In this document: one piece after another, positions 7,787 through 16,427 of the stretch | Numbering within the stretch: the first letter of the stretch is position 1 | Layout of the letters: every line of letters begins with the position of its first letter | Origin: Lachnospiraceae bacterium | GTDB taxonomy: Bacteria; Bacillota; Clostridia; Lachnospirales; Lachnospiraceae | NCBI GenBank assembly: GCA_900769115.1 | Contig: CAAGFJ010000062.1 | Coordinates: forward strand, 1 to 64,000 | Length of the DNA: 64,000 nucleotides | Direction of reading: 5' to 3' | Translations under genes and position numbers: made by a program | The notes under the pieces: model-generated | Database searches by the model: none | Told to the model about the DNA's origin: nothing | Seen by the model: only the letters and a program-made list of their open reading frames with translations

Positions 7787-10675
7787 CTACTCCTTCTTAA
7801 ATGCTTTCGATATTACTTCCTGCAATGTTGTAACAGATAAACCGGGTACAATAGCCCCACCTTCTGTCGCATCATAGACCGGCATCGTTACATCTGACGC
7901 TTCCACCCGCTTCGCAATCCAGCGGTTGTACATCTGGAACAATCGGCTTGCTATTACTGTACCGCCGCCAATTGCCGGCACCTGCTGCATATGTTCCGTC
8001 CCATCCACGCCCGTTCCTGCTGTGCCGTCTGCATGTGCCTTGTTGTCTGTATATGCCAGATCCAGCCCAATCAATACGATCGATGCACAGCCTAACCGGA
8101 TACACACATCTAATGCTGTCGTACTAACAGAACCTCCTGTCTGATAAAGCTGCCATCCCTGTTCCTTCGCCAGCTCCTCTGCGGGTGCATACCCATCCTG
8201 ACAGATCAGATATTTCCTTCCTGCATAGTGAGAAGAATAATACTGACAGGCTGTTGCCAGATAAAGCATCGGTATCTTCTGCTCTTCTAATCCATGTAAA
8301 TGCCACCTTATACGTTCATTCGCATCCGTCACAATCATATAATCCACATCGATCCCAAGTGCTAACAATTTCCGGAACACGGTCTCCACAGCAAGAATGA
8401 TCGTATTCGCCGGCTTATCTTTTAGCTGTTCTACATTCTTATCCAGTGATGGTCCCGCCGCCACAATAATGACCTGTTTCCCTGCAAACTGACTCTGCAA
8501 TTCATCCACATAACCATCATAATTGCGGAAATTCTCTCTGCTGTTGCTGTCAAATAGTATCGCCGCATTCCGCTTGCCACTATCCCGTATGAAGAACATC
8601 TCCATCTGCTCCCGGATCTTTGCATTCGGGATATGCCGCAACGATGGATAATGCAATATCACATTCTCTGTTGCCGTATCTAATATCTCTATCATCTGAG
8701 TAAATGCTGGATCGTATACCAGCCTTACCCGCTCCGCACTAAGACATGCACTCATATCTACCGTCATCAGACAGTGATAGATCACATCCAGATCATTTTC
8801 CACAATGGTAAGTGTAATACCCCGGTCGATGTTCCATAATGCCTGAACATGATATCCCAGACCAAGTCCCCAGATCACATAATCTGAACTGTCCGAACCG
8901 TAATAATATCTTGCAAACTCCGTTGCTTCCCGGACCGGATCCACGTTACTGTGATAATAATAAGTCCCCTTATCATCCAATCCTGCCAGTGTAAATGCAC
9001 CAGAATTGGTATCCTCCAGATGATGCGTTCCCTTCCAGGTACCAGCCGCCATCTCCTTCTCATACCTTGCATGGTGCTGCATCAATTCCCGGTATAATGC
9101 CGGATTCCTCTTCTCCAATACACTCTGGTTGCGCATCCATACCGATTCGTCCACCTCCACCGGAGCATATTGCCGGATCTTGTCCTGTAAGGACTGTACG
9201 AAGGGCAGCAATTGCAGTTCTAACAGATCTGCCAGCAACACATAATCCTGGCTCTCCTGTGCATTTACCATGTCCTGTAAGGACGCACTTACCCCGTCCG
9301 GATACACGACCTCTACATCCTGATTATAAAAATCCAACTGTGCAAATACCGATTCCAATACCTGCAACAAGCGGCCGGTCATCTCAGTAAACAACCGCAC
9401 CACTTTATCATAATTCTGCACATGACATGCATATATGATCTCATGGGTTATCGTCTGCAATTGTATATTGGTATCATATACTTCCTGTGTTGTCATGTAT
9501 GAATTCCCTTTCTCCTGCTCATTTCCAGCACCCTTCTGTGCTCCTATCTGCTGACATTGTTCCTGTCTTTCCCCGCTCTTCGCCAACAGAATCTGTTCCT
9601 GTGTCTGCAACAGCTTGTGATAGAACTCTTCTACCGCCCGTTCCTTCTCAAATGGCTCTGCCCGCTTCCGACATGCTTCTCCATTGGCAAACGGACGCTG
9701 CCCGGACGCTAACTCATATAAAATATCTGATAGTGCTTTCCAATCCCCACAAGGAAACAGATACCCATTCTCACCGGGTACGATCAACTCCTCCATAATG
9801 CCTACCGGTGTTGCTATCATCATAATTCCATTTGCCTGTGCCTCAACCGCCGTCAATGGATATGCCTCAAAATCCGATGCCAGCACAACCGCATCCGCAT
9901 TCTCCACCCATCTCCATGGTTCTGTCTGCCATCCTAACCAATGAACCCGTTGTTCCACACCGCAATCCTTCGCCAGCTTCTTCATGCGTGATCCATAAGC
10001 ATTATCATCATCTCCAATAGCATATAATTCCCATACGTCACCAGAAGCAGCAAGTGCCTGAATGATGAGATCAAGACGCTTTTCTTCAGAAATTCGTCCA
10101 ACATAATATAGTCGTCGCACCACACCAGTATGCATATCCGACATACTACATGCATTCATACAGACACACCTTGCCAAATCAATTGGATTGCATATTAACT
10201 CAATCTTTGTCTGTGGTATATGCTGTTCTATATCCATCCCAATACTCTTACTTATTGCAAAATGTGCATCTGCCAGTTCAAGATATTCATACCCTCCATA
10301 TCCTGAATCTATATATCGTTGTATCGGTGCATGCAGCCATGATATAACTGTTATCCCCTTCTCCTGCACACTCTCCACTACATGCCGCGCTACATAACAC
10401 ATCATCGGCCATGATGTAGCCAGAATACAATCGGGTATATCATGCTCTTTTATAAATGCCGCATACACTTCAATGAATTCCGCCATTGTATGTCCGTCTA
10501 ATCCCTCTAACAAGGCATAATAAGGAATTCCTTCTGCTGTCCATACGACACCTGATGACACCAGTTGCACCACTCTCACCTGCATTCCCTGCTGTTGCAG
10601 ATATGGCACCGTCATATTGATTACATTCTCAACTCCGCCCTTCTCACCAACCGGAACTAGTATATCTACGTTCAT
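7787..10675 (-). CDS. Fusion: GT4 glycosyltransferase + helical adaptor + Maf (DUF115) flagellin transferase
   Basis: A 962-residue three-part protein. Residues 1-365 form a GT-B, GT4-type glycosyltransferase (GEKGGVENV near the start, EX7E at 270-278 in FEAYPLTAVE). Residues about 397-500 are a helical segment that resembles the 87-residue protein at 42737-43000; both contain an LLAD-(L/I)-L motif. Residues about 510-962 are a Maf/DUF115 (MptE-like) domain with AAGPSLDKN at 739-747 and DATEGGA at 935-941. Maf proteins transfer nonulosonic acids to flagellin. Met394 is preceded by AGGAGAAAGGG at good spacing, so a separate 569-residue product (7787-9496) may also be made. The Maf part resembles the stand-alone Maf at 40894. 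Confidence 0.9.
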   Translation of the reverse strand: MNVDILVPVGEKGGVENVINMTVPYLQQQGMQVRVVQLVSSGVVWTAEGIPYYALLEGLDGHTMAEFIEVYAAFIKEHDIPDCILATSWPMMCYVARHVVESVQEKGITVISWLHAPIQRYIDSGYGGYEYLELADAHFAISKSIGMDIEQHIPQTKIELICNPIDLARCVCMNACSMSDMHTGVVRRLYYVGRISEEKRLDLIIQALAASGDVWELYAIGDDDNAYGSRMKKLAKDCGVEQRVHWLGWQTEPWRWVENADAVVLASDFEAYPLTAVEAQANGIMMIATPVGIMEELIVPGENGYLFPCGDWKALSDILYELASGQRPFANGEACRKRAEPFEKERAVEEFYHKLLQTQEQILLAKSGERQEQCQQIGAQKGAGNEQEKGNSYMTTQEVYDTNIQLQTITHEIIYACHVQNYDKVVRLFTEMTGRLLQVLESVFAQLDFYNQDVEVVYPDGVSASLQDMVNAQESQDYVLLADLLELQLLPFVQSLQDKIRQYAPVEVDESVWMRNQSVLEKRNPALYRELMQHHARYEKEMAAGTWKGTHHLEDTNSGAFTLAGLDDKGTYYYHSNVDPVREATEFARYYYGSDSSDYVIWGLGLGYHVQALWNIDRGITLTIVENDLDVIYHCLMTVDMSACLSAERVRLVYDPAFTQMIEILDTATENVILHYPSLRHIPNAKIREQMEMFFIRDSGKRNAAILFDSNSRENFRNYDGYVDELQSQFAGKQVIIVAAGPSLDKNVEQLKDKPANTIILAVETVFRKLLALGIDVDYMIVTDANERIRWHLHGLEEQKIPMLYLATACQYYSSHYAGRKYLICQDGYAPAEELAKEQGWQLYQTGGSVSTTALDVCIRLGCASIVLIGLDLAYTDNKAHADGTAGTGVDGTEHMQQVPAIGGGTVIASRLFQMYNRWIAKRVEASDVTMPVYDATEGGAIVPGLSVTTLQEVISKAFKKE
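9494..9516 (-). promoter_or_regulatory. Internal ribosome site and ATG inside the fusion gene
   Basis: AGGAG (9512-9516) and AAAGGG (9506-9511) precede an in-frame ATG (9494-9496) at 9 bases from AAAGGG. This is exactly at the junction between the GT4 part and the helical-Maf part. It suggests two once-separate genes joined by loss of a stop codon, with the second start possibly still used. Confidence 0.5.
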
Positions 10676-10686
10676 ACAACCTCCCT

Positions 10687-11040
10687 CTAACGGTCTGCAA
10701 TATCCATCAGCGCCTGTACATAACCCAGTACGCGTTCCCTCTCCATAGACTCTAACCTGTGATATTGCTCCAATAATATGCCGTCTCTTGATTCTCTGTC
10801 AACGATCAGATAATCCATTCTGTTACCACGCTGTCCGTCTGCTTCTATACCAGACAACAGATATGTCGGTGTTACCTCCAATACATGACAGATGATCATA
10901 ACCTTGTCCGAAGCCGGATTCGTTCTTTTCTTGCGCCAATCACTAATAGTACTTTGCGGAATCCCTGTTGCCTCCGAAAAATCTTTCTGTGTCATATTCT
11001 TTTTCTTCAATAATTCAAATATACGGTCACTAATTGTCAT
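10687..11040 (-). CDS. XRE-family helix-turn-helix regulator
   Basis: A 117-residue protein. The first 65 residues form a Cro/C1-type HTH: MTQKDFSEATGIPQSTISDW contains helices 2 and 3, and the domain ends in the typical TPTYLLSG. The C-terminal 50 residues are charged and helical and carry no recognised ligand domain; they may mediate dimerisation. It is a cytoplasmic DNA-binding protein. Eleven bases separate it from the fusion gene downstream, so it could control or simply share that transcript. GAGAGG lies 8 bases before the ATG. Its target cannot be deduced. Confidence 0.9.
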   Translation of the reverse strand: MTISDRIFELLKKKNMTQKDFSEATGIPQSTISDWRKKRTNPASDKVMIICHVLEVTPTYLLSGIEADGQRGNRMDYLIVDRESRDGILLEQYHRLESMERERVLGYVQALMDIADR

Positions 11041-11121
11041 TGTCGATTCCTCTCTATATCCAATACCAGATATTCTTATCCCTGCAATGATATGGTATAC
11101 GGATTTATACTTCGTGTCAAC

Positions 11122-11159
11122 GAAAAACCGGTGAAGATCTTCTCAAATCTCCACCGGTT
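11122..11159 (-). terminator. Intrinsic terminator upstream of the XRE gene
   Basis: AACCGGTG (11126-11133) pairs with CACCGGTT (11152-11159), extended by AGAT/ATCT after one mismatch. On the minus strand the stem is followed by five T's. It ends transcription coming from the coiled-coil gene. Confidence 0.8.
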
Positions 11160-11262
11160 CATACATTCTATTCAATATATCTTCTTCGATACAGCAATCA
11201 ATCGCCATCTCAATCGAGTGTTCCAGATTCACATATCCGTATACAGTGAGCTGAGTACAGAT
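11143..11262 (-). pseudogene. Possible C-terminal remnant of an Rpn/PD-(D/E)XK nuclease-family protein
   Basis: Between the coiled-coil gene and the terminator an open frame runs from just after a TAA and reads YGYVNLEHSIEMAIDCCI, then EEDIL, ending in TGA at 11143. The AIDxCIxEDIL pattern is reminiscent of the helical segment of Rpn-type recombination-promoting nucleases, which are abundant in Lachnospiraceae. No start codon or ribosome site goes with it. I consider it a decayed fragment; the family assignment rests on a short motif from memory. Confidence 0.3.
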
Positions 11263-11304
11263 TTATGCTTGCGTGAAAATATTCAAGATGAAAATATGCA
11301 CATG

Positions 11305-11562
11305 TTACTGCAATGCTGCAAGTTGGGCCTTTAAAGCTTCAATTTGTGAATCCTTATCTGCAAGTTGTGCAGCCTGATCCGCAAGCTGTGAATCTCTGTC
11401 AGCAAGTTGTGTAGCCTGATCCGCGAGCTGCGATTCCTTATCAGCGAGCTGTGAGTCTTTATCTGCAATCTCGGCTTTCTGTCCATCAATGGTGTTCTGC
11501 ATCTCATCAATCATGTATTGTACGGTATTATGATCTAAGATCTTCAAAGCGTCGGAAAACAT
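11305..11562 (-). CDS. Small heptad-repeat coiled-coil protein
   Basis: 85 residues. The N-terminal 32 residues (containing ALKILDHNTVQYMIDEMQ) are helical and non-repetitive. They are followed by seven consecutive 7-residue units of the form AD(K/Q/R)(D/E/A)(S/T/A)QL up to the end. This is a nearly ideal left-handed coiled coil with Leu at a fixed heptad position, so a dimer or higher oligomer is likely. No signal peptide or membrane segment is present. The start is the ATG of MFSD, after GGAGGAGG; an upstream GTG lies inside the ribosome site. Function unknown. The N-terminal part recalls C-terminal tails of Rpn-family nucleases, so this may be a surviving fragment of one. Confidence 0.75.
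   Translation of the reverse strand: MFSDALKILDHNTVQYMIDEMQNTIDGQKAEIADKDSQLADKESQLADQATQLADRDSQLADQAAQLADKDSQIEALKAQLAALQ
11320..11466 (-). repeat. Seven tandem 21-bp units within the coiled-coil gene
   Basis: Each 21-bp unit encodes one heptad. The units are imperfect, differing mainly at the second to fifth codons. Gain or loss of whole units would keep the frame and the coiled-coil register. Confidence 0.85.
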
Positions 11563-11581
11563 AGTAAGCACCTCCTCCTGT

Positions 11582-12742
11582 CTACTTCACACCAATGCAC
11601 TCCTGCAGGATGGCAATCACATCTTTTGCCCGTGCCTCCCATGTATGGGATCTCAATGCCACCTGTCTTGCCTTTTGAGTAATCTTCTCTGCCTCGTCCT
11701 CATTCTCCAGGTAATATAACACTTCTCTTGCAGCCTTTTGTATATTATCCCGCTGGTAATATACAATCTCTTCCCCATCTGCAAACTGTTCTGATAAATA
11801 TTCACTCGGATCCGTCACACACAACGAGCCATTCACCATAGCCGAGAATATCCGCTCATGCGCCCCCGCTTTGTAGCTTGGAATGGAATTCAGCGAAATC
11901 TTAGTATTCGCCATGATCTCCAGACTTTCCTCATAATCAACCGGTGGATGGATTCTCAGATTCTCCTTATTCGCACAGTCGAATGCATCCCAGCCATTAC
12001 CATATATGTCTACCTCAATCCCGCTGTCTGTCAGCGCCCGCAATAATTCTTCCCGGTAAAATGCCCGCACATACGAATCTAAACGATAAAACCGCATACA
12101 CTGTGTCGCAAACTCCTCGTTTATAAAAGGCACTTGATTCTCTATAAGAAAACATTCCAACGCCTGTTCCATTTCCAGATTCCGCTCTTCCATTATGGTC
12201 AGTACCGCAAATACCACCTGGCACTCATATGGCTCTAACACAGACTGCATCTCATCCAGATAGCCCTGACTTGCATGATAGCTGCCGCTAAATGCCACAT
12301 CAATTGCTCGATCACCATACGGTACCTGCTGTTTCGCCACGCTTCCTCCATGTGGAACAAAAAATGCCCCACCCATGTTAGTGTAATACTGATTCATGAT
12401 CGTTGCATGATGCCGGTCAATACAGATTACATAATCCTTATCTGCCCAATCCACATATCTTATATGGTGCATCGCAGGTGGGTCTACCATAAATCCAACA
12501 TACGGAATATCCAGATACCTCCGAACATCCGCCTGGCATATCCCGTTAAATGCAATTGCTACATCCGGAGAGCATTGCTACAACTCTTCCAACCGCCTTT
12601 GATTCGCCTCTTCATCGCCTAAATAGAAGTCAAGAACTTCCGTCTCCCAGCCCTGTTGTTCAAATCCCTTCATCAATTCATCGGTAAAGTAACGCAGTAC
12701 ATTATACTGCGACATTCCTTTTAGGAATAATGCTTTGCTCAT
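11582..12742 (-). pseudogene. CgeB-like glycosyltransferase interrupted by an in-frame amber codon
   Basis: From the ATG at 12742 (GGGAGG 8 bases upstream) the frame reads MSKALFLKGMSQYNVLRYFT and on to RRLEEL, then TAG at 12578-12580 (codon 55). It continues open as QCSPDVAIAFNG to the stop at 11582, a 386-codon frame. Everything before and after the TAG reads as one CgeB/DUF3880-type glycosyltransferase. The N-terminal Rossmann half comes first; the C-terminal half has the nucleotide-binding pattern SYKAGAHERIFSAMVNGS. A single CAG-to-TAG change explains the break. The next usable ATG (12490) has only a weak ribosome site and would give a 302-residue product lacking the first 84 residues. 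Readthrough is possible. Probably glycosylates the same surface structure as its neighbours. Confidence 0.85.
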
Positions 12743-12840
12743 TTGTAATCCTCCCATTTTCCTTACAGTTCATTGATCAGATGTTGATTTTCTGTACTTC
12801 TAAAATATGAAAAACAAATTTACAGCATCAGCTATTTCTA

Positions 12841-14202
12841 TTATTTATCAAAAGAATTTTTATTTATAAATTCTTTTATCTTACTAACCATATAATCCAT
12901 CTTGTCATTTGTCATTCCCGGATATACCCCAATCCAAAATGAATTATTCATAATCCTATCGGTATTATCCAACGAACCGACAACTCGATACCCTTCTTTT
13001 TCCTCCCTTAATGTATTAAAACAAGGTTGTCTTAAGAAATTACCTGCGAACAACAATCTCGTCTGTATATTATTGTTCTCCAAAAACTGAACCATTTCAT
13101 TTCGCGTGAACGGTGCATTCTCTCTCACCGTCATCAAAAAACCAAACCAGCTTGGATTAACCTTCTTGTCTAGCTCCGGCAATATAATATACTTAGAAAC
13201 TTCTTCCAACTCAGCCCTCAAGTACTTCCAATTATTCTTTCTTACCTGTGTAAATTTATCCAATTTGTCAAGCTGCGCACATCCCACGGAAGCTTGCAAA
13301 TCGGTTGCTTGTAGATTATATCCAAAATGTGAATACACATATTTATGATCATACCCTAATGGCAATTCTCCAAATTGTTGTGTATATCTATGTCCACAAG
13401 TATCATCTACTCCTGATTTACACCAGCACTCTCTTCCCCAATCTCTAAAAGAATTAATCAATTTGTGCAATAAAGGATTACTTGTACATATTGCTCCCCC
13501 CTCTCCTAAGGTAATATGATGTGGTGGATAGAAACTATAGGTTGAAATATCTCCTAAAGTTCCTGTCTTATACCACTCTCCGTTATATAAATATTCAGAA
13601 CCTAATGCATCACAATTATCTTCAATAAGCCATAAATTATATTTATCGCAAAAATCCTTAACTGCCTGAATATCAAACGGTCTACCCAGAGTATGAGCTA
13701 GAAAGACAGCCTTTGTTCGATCAGATACAGCATCTTCTAACTGCGTCACATCAATATTATACTCAGGAATCGTTACATCTACAAAAACAGGAACTGCACC
13801 ATATTGCATTATAGGGGAGATAGTTGTAGGGAAGCCAGCCGCTACTGTAATTATCTCGTCTCCTCGATTAATCTTCCTTTCTTTCAATTCATCGGACGTT
13901 AACGACATAAATGCTGCCAGATTAGCAGAAGATCCGGAATTAACCAAAGAACAATATTTCGTCCCCACATATTGTGCTAGTCTAGTCTCAAATTCCTCCG
14001 AATATCTTCCCTGTGTCAGCCAGAATTCCAATGTTGCATCTACTAAATTAATCATTTCATCTGCGTCATATACACGCCCTGAATAAGAAACTCTATCACC
14101 AATTTCAAATATTTTTTCATTCTTTTTCCTATGAAATCTATCATAGTACTCTCTTACTTTTTCCAAAATCTCATCATGTAAAATCTGCTGCTCTGCATCC
14201 AT
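12841..14202 (-). CDS. rfbH: CDP-6-deoxy-4-keto-glucose 3-dehydrase (E1), RfbH/AscC type
   Basis: About 453 residues of the DegT/DnrJ/EryC1 fold, but of the special E1 class. The usual PLP-binding lysine is replaced by His in YPPHHITLGEGG, and the iron-sulfur cysteines are present as CWC followed seven residues later by Cys, plus Cys in DNCDALG. E1 removes the C-3 hydroxyl of CDP-4-keto-6-deoxyglucose with PMP and a [2Fe-2S] cluster. It needs an electron donor (E3, AscD-type), and I see none in the window. The start is the ATG after GGAGG (14202); the in-frame ATG seven codons earlier lacks a site. It lies immediately downstream of rfbG and close to rfbF, giving the whole 3,6-dideoxy-sugar module. 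Confidence 0.93.
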   Translation of the reverse strand: MDAEQQILHDEILEKVREYYDRFHRKKNEKIFEIGDRVSYSGRVYDADEMINLVDATLEFWLTQGRYSEEFETRLAQYVGTKYCSLVNSGSSANLAAFMSLTSDELKERKINRGDEIITVAAGFPTTISPIMQYGAVPVFVDVTIPEYNIDVTQLEDAVSDRTKAVFLAHTLGRPFDIQAVKDFCDKYNLWLIEDNCDALGSEYLYNGEWYKTGTLGDISTYSFYPPHHITLGEGGAICTSNPLLHKLINSFRDWGRECWCKSGVDDTCGHRYTQQFGELPLGYDHKYVYSHFGYNLQATDLQASVGCAQLDKLDKFTQVRKNNWKYLRAELEEVSKYIILPELDKKVNPSWFGFLMTVRENAPFTRNEMVQFLENNNIQTRLLFAGNFLRQPCFNTLREEKEGYRVVGSLDNTDRIMNNSFWIGVYPGMTNDKMDYMVSKIKEFINKNSFDK

Positions 14203-14223
14203 AACAATTACCTCCGCATACAT

Positions 14224-15291
14224 TTACTGCACTAGTTTGCAATAAGAATTAATTATTTCCATACATATATGATATATATTCTCTGTTCTGCTTTTCTCCC
14301 AAAAATAAAATATCTCATCCAGCGTATCCGTCATCGTTCTTCTCGGTCGCCAGTCAAACTCTGTGAAAATCTTCTCACTTGAAAGCCCTAAGTATACTGC
14401 TTCTCTTATTCCCAACTGCATCATACTCTCGACCACATTACCGTTTCCTTCCATTTTTCCTTCCAAATAATCGGATATCTCCCCCACTGACATCTGCCCT
14501 GATTCTTCAGGGCCCACATTATAGATTCCTATATTAGGATTAAGTGAGTTCCATGTCTTGTATATCACTGTTAAGTACGCATCGATGGCGTCTAATATAT
14601 TCTGCCATGGCCGTATTGCGTCTCTATTACGAATCTCTATTGGTCTGTGTTCTTCAAACCCACGAAGCAGGCTTGGAATCAATCGACTTTGTATATAATC
14701 CCCTCCACCCAATATGTTTCCAGGACGAACAATATTGAAAGATATGCCCATTTTCTTCAGATAGGAATCATAGTAACTCTGTGCAATCAAATCCTCACAA
14801 GTTTTACTTGAAGAATATATATCCATTCCACCTAGTGAATCCTTCTCCGTAAATACCTTTATCTCTCCAAAAGAATTCTCATAAACCTTATCACTTGAAA
14901 CAATTAATACACTTTTGACCGTCGGTACATATCGACATGCCTCTAACAGATTCACTGTTCCCATTACATTAGAAGAAAATGTGCGAATAGGTTCCGTCAT
15001 ACACTCTTTCACAAACCCAAAAGCCGCCAAATGCATGACTATTTCCGGCTTTATCTCCTGCATTACCTGCTGTACCATTTCAAAATTTCTCAGATCGCAG
15101 ATATGACTCTCCATGCGAAGTTCTTTTTCAACCTCACAATACAATGATTTTGACTCTGGCAGCAAACTTATCCCCGCAACATCTGCTCCATATTTTGTCA
15201 GAACCATACACAGCCATGATCCTACAAACCCTGTATGTCCTGTAACCAAAATTCTTTTATTCTTAAAAAATGAGCATTCCTGTCTATTCAC
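14224..15291 (-). CDS. rfbG: CDP-glucose 4,6-dehydratase
   Basis: A 355-residue extended SDR enzyme. The NAD-binding GHTGFVG (18-24) is followed by SWL, typical of CDP-glucose dehydratases. The catalytic Tyr159-x3-Lys163 (YSSSK) is intact, and DAIRPWQNILDAI is the usual substrate-side motif. It converts CDP-glucose to CDP-4-keto-6-deoxyglucose, the substrate of the RfbH gene that follows. Translation probably starts at GTG: GGGAG lies 7 bases upstream. Two bases separate it from the radical SAM gene upstream, so they are surely cotranscribed. Confidence 0.93.
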   Translation of the reverse strand: MNRQECSFFKNKRILVTGHTGFVGSWLCMVLTKYGADVAGISLLPESKSLYCEVEKELRMESHICDLRNFEMVQQVMQEIKPEIVMHLAAFGFVKECMTEPIRTFSSNVMGTVNLLEACRYVPTVKSVLIVSSDKVYENSFGEIKVFTEKDSLGGMDIYSSSKTCEDLIAQSYYDSYLKKMGISFNIVRPGNILGGGDYIQSRLIPSLLRGFEEHRPIEIRNRDAIRPWQNILDAIDAYLTVIYKTWNSLNPNIGIYNVGPEESGQMSVGEISDYLEGKMEGNGNVVESMMQLGIREAVYLGLSSEKIFTEFDWRPRRTMTDTLDEIFYFWEKSRTENIYHICMEIINSYCKLVQ

Positions 15292-15292
15292 C

Positions 15293-16396
15293 TTATTTCT
15301 CCCAATCCGGCGAGAACATTTTCCCTACCTGAATAAATGATTCCTTTTTATTCCAGTTACAATGTGATGACTGATAACATCTCCTGCATGGATTGTCCAT
15401 CTTATCTCTATCATTTACGATAGCACGATAGTTTTGATATTCCTTTGAATTCCACATCTGCATAAAGTCTTTCGATTGGTCATACTTGAAAAATTGAATT
15501 GGAGTAGACATACATGGACGCACATAACCATCCGAACCTAAGAAGAAGTCTCTCCAAGATACAAAACAATCTTTATGTAATTGGTCCCCGGCAACATCTT
15601 CTCCTACATAATGCGGCAATTTTAGAATAATTCCGGTTTCTTCTCCAACACCAATTGCTTCCTCAAAGTATTTTCTCACCAAATCGTCATGTCCCCACAA
15701 AGATTCATTCATCAAATCCTCTCCAAACACAGTAAGATAGACCACCTTTACCTCTTCTATTCCAATCTCTGCTGCTAATCTCACCAAATCCGGAAGTTCA
15801 TGAATGTTAGATTTCATTGCACAGAACACAAAATTAATCCACGGATATTTGAGTCCCCGTTCCTTCTTGATTTGAACAATCTCTTTCAAATCATGTGTGA
15901 TCTGGTCTATTCTGGAGCCTCTCCGAATTCGCGAATTAGTCTCATCAGTTGCTCCATCTAAACTCACTGCAAAAACATCCACATTATAATCAAATATCGC
16001 ATTTTTTATCTTTTGTAAATTCATTCCATTTGAACAAAAATACTTTCTTGCACTATGCCGATTAATAATCTCCAACATCTCATTAAAATGAGGATGAATC
16101 GTAGGTTCCCCCCACCCCATTAATGTAACTTCTTCCACTGTATCCATTAACGGTTCAAAACTTCTAAACACATCCATGTCAAACACCGTCGGTTTAAAGT
16201 CTGCTGCATTTCTACCACACATTACACAGTTCAGATTGCATGCATTCGTTAGTTCAAATACCAACCGACGTGGGTATGATTGTAATATCGTCTTTCCCTC
16301 TTCTAACTCTTTCATATTCAATTCCGAATTAAGCTTCTGTTGCTCAGTAAGCTCTTTGCCAGAAAACAGATTCTTTGTTTTTGCTCTAATTATCAT
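15293..16396 (-). CDS. Radical SAM / SPASM protein of the glycan locus
   Basis: A 367-residue radical SAM enzyme. The cluster motif CNLNCVMC (Cx3Cx2C) appears after LVFELTNA, and GWGEP is the SAM-binding GGEP variant. A C-terminal SPASM-like region has further cysteines in CRRCYQSSHC plus upstream Cys residues, suggesting auxiliary iron-sulfur clusters. No substrate is apparent. It lies between rfbF and rfbG, so radical chemistry on the CDP-sugar (dehydration, epimerisation or deamination, as in DesII or BtrN) or on the glycan is plausible, but this is inference. AAAGGAG lies 8 bases before the ATG. Confidence 0.9.
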   Translation of the reverse strand: MIIRAKTKNLFSGKELTEQQKLNSELNMKELEEGKTILQSYPRRLVFELTNACNLNCVMCGRNAADFKPTVFDMDVFRSFEPLMDTVEEVTLMGWGEPTIHPHFNEMLEIINRHSARKYFCSNGMNLQKIKNAIFDYNVDVFAVSLDGATDETNSRIRRGSRIDQITHDLKEIVQIKKERGLKYPWINFVFCAMKSNIHELPDLVRLAAEIGIEEVKVVYLTVFGEDLMNESLWGHDDLVRKYFEEAIGVGEETGIILKLPHYVGEDVAGDQLHKDCFVSWRDFFLGSDGYVRPCMSTPIQFFKYDQSKDFMQMWNSKEYQNYRAIVNDRDKMDNPCRRCYQSSHCNWNKKESFIQVGKMFSPDWEK

Positions 16397-16427
16397 ACAT
16401 ATCTCCTTTTTTCTCTATCGCGTTGCC

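Noticed and set aside
11320..11466. Tandem repeats as a possible CRISPR array
   Set aside because: Units are 21 bp without spacers and encode in-frame heptads; no cas genes.
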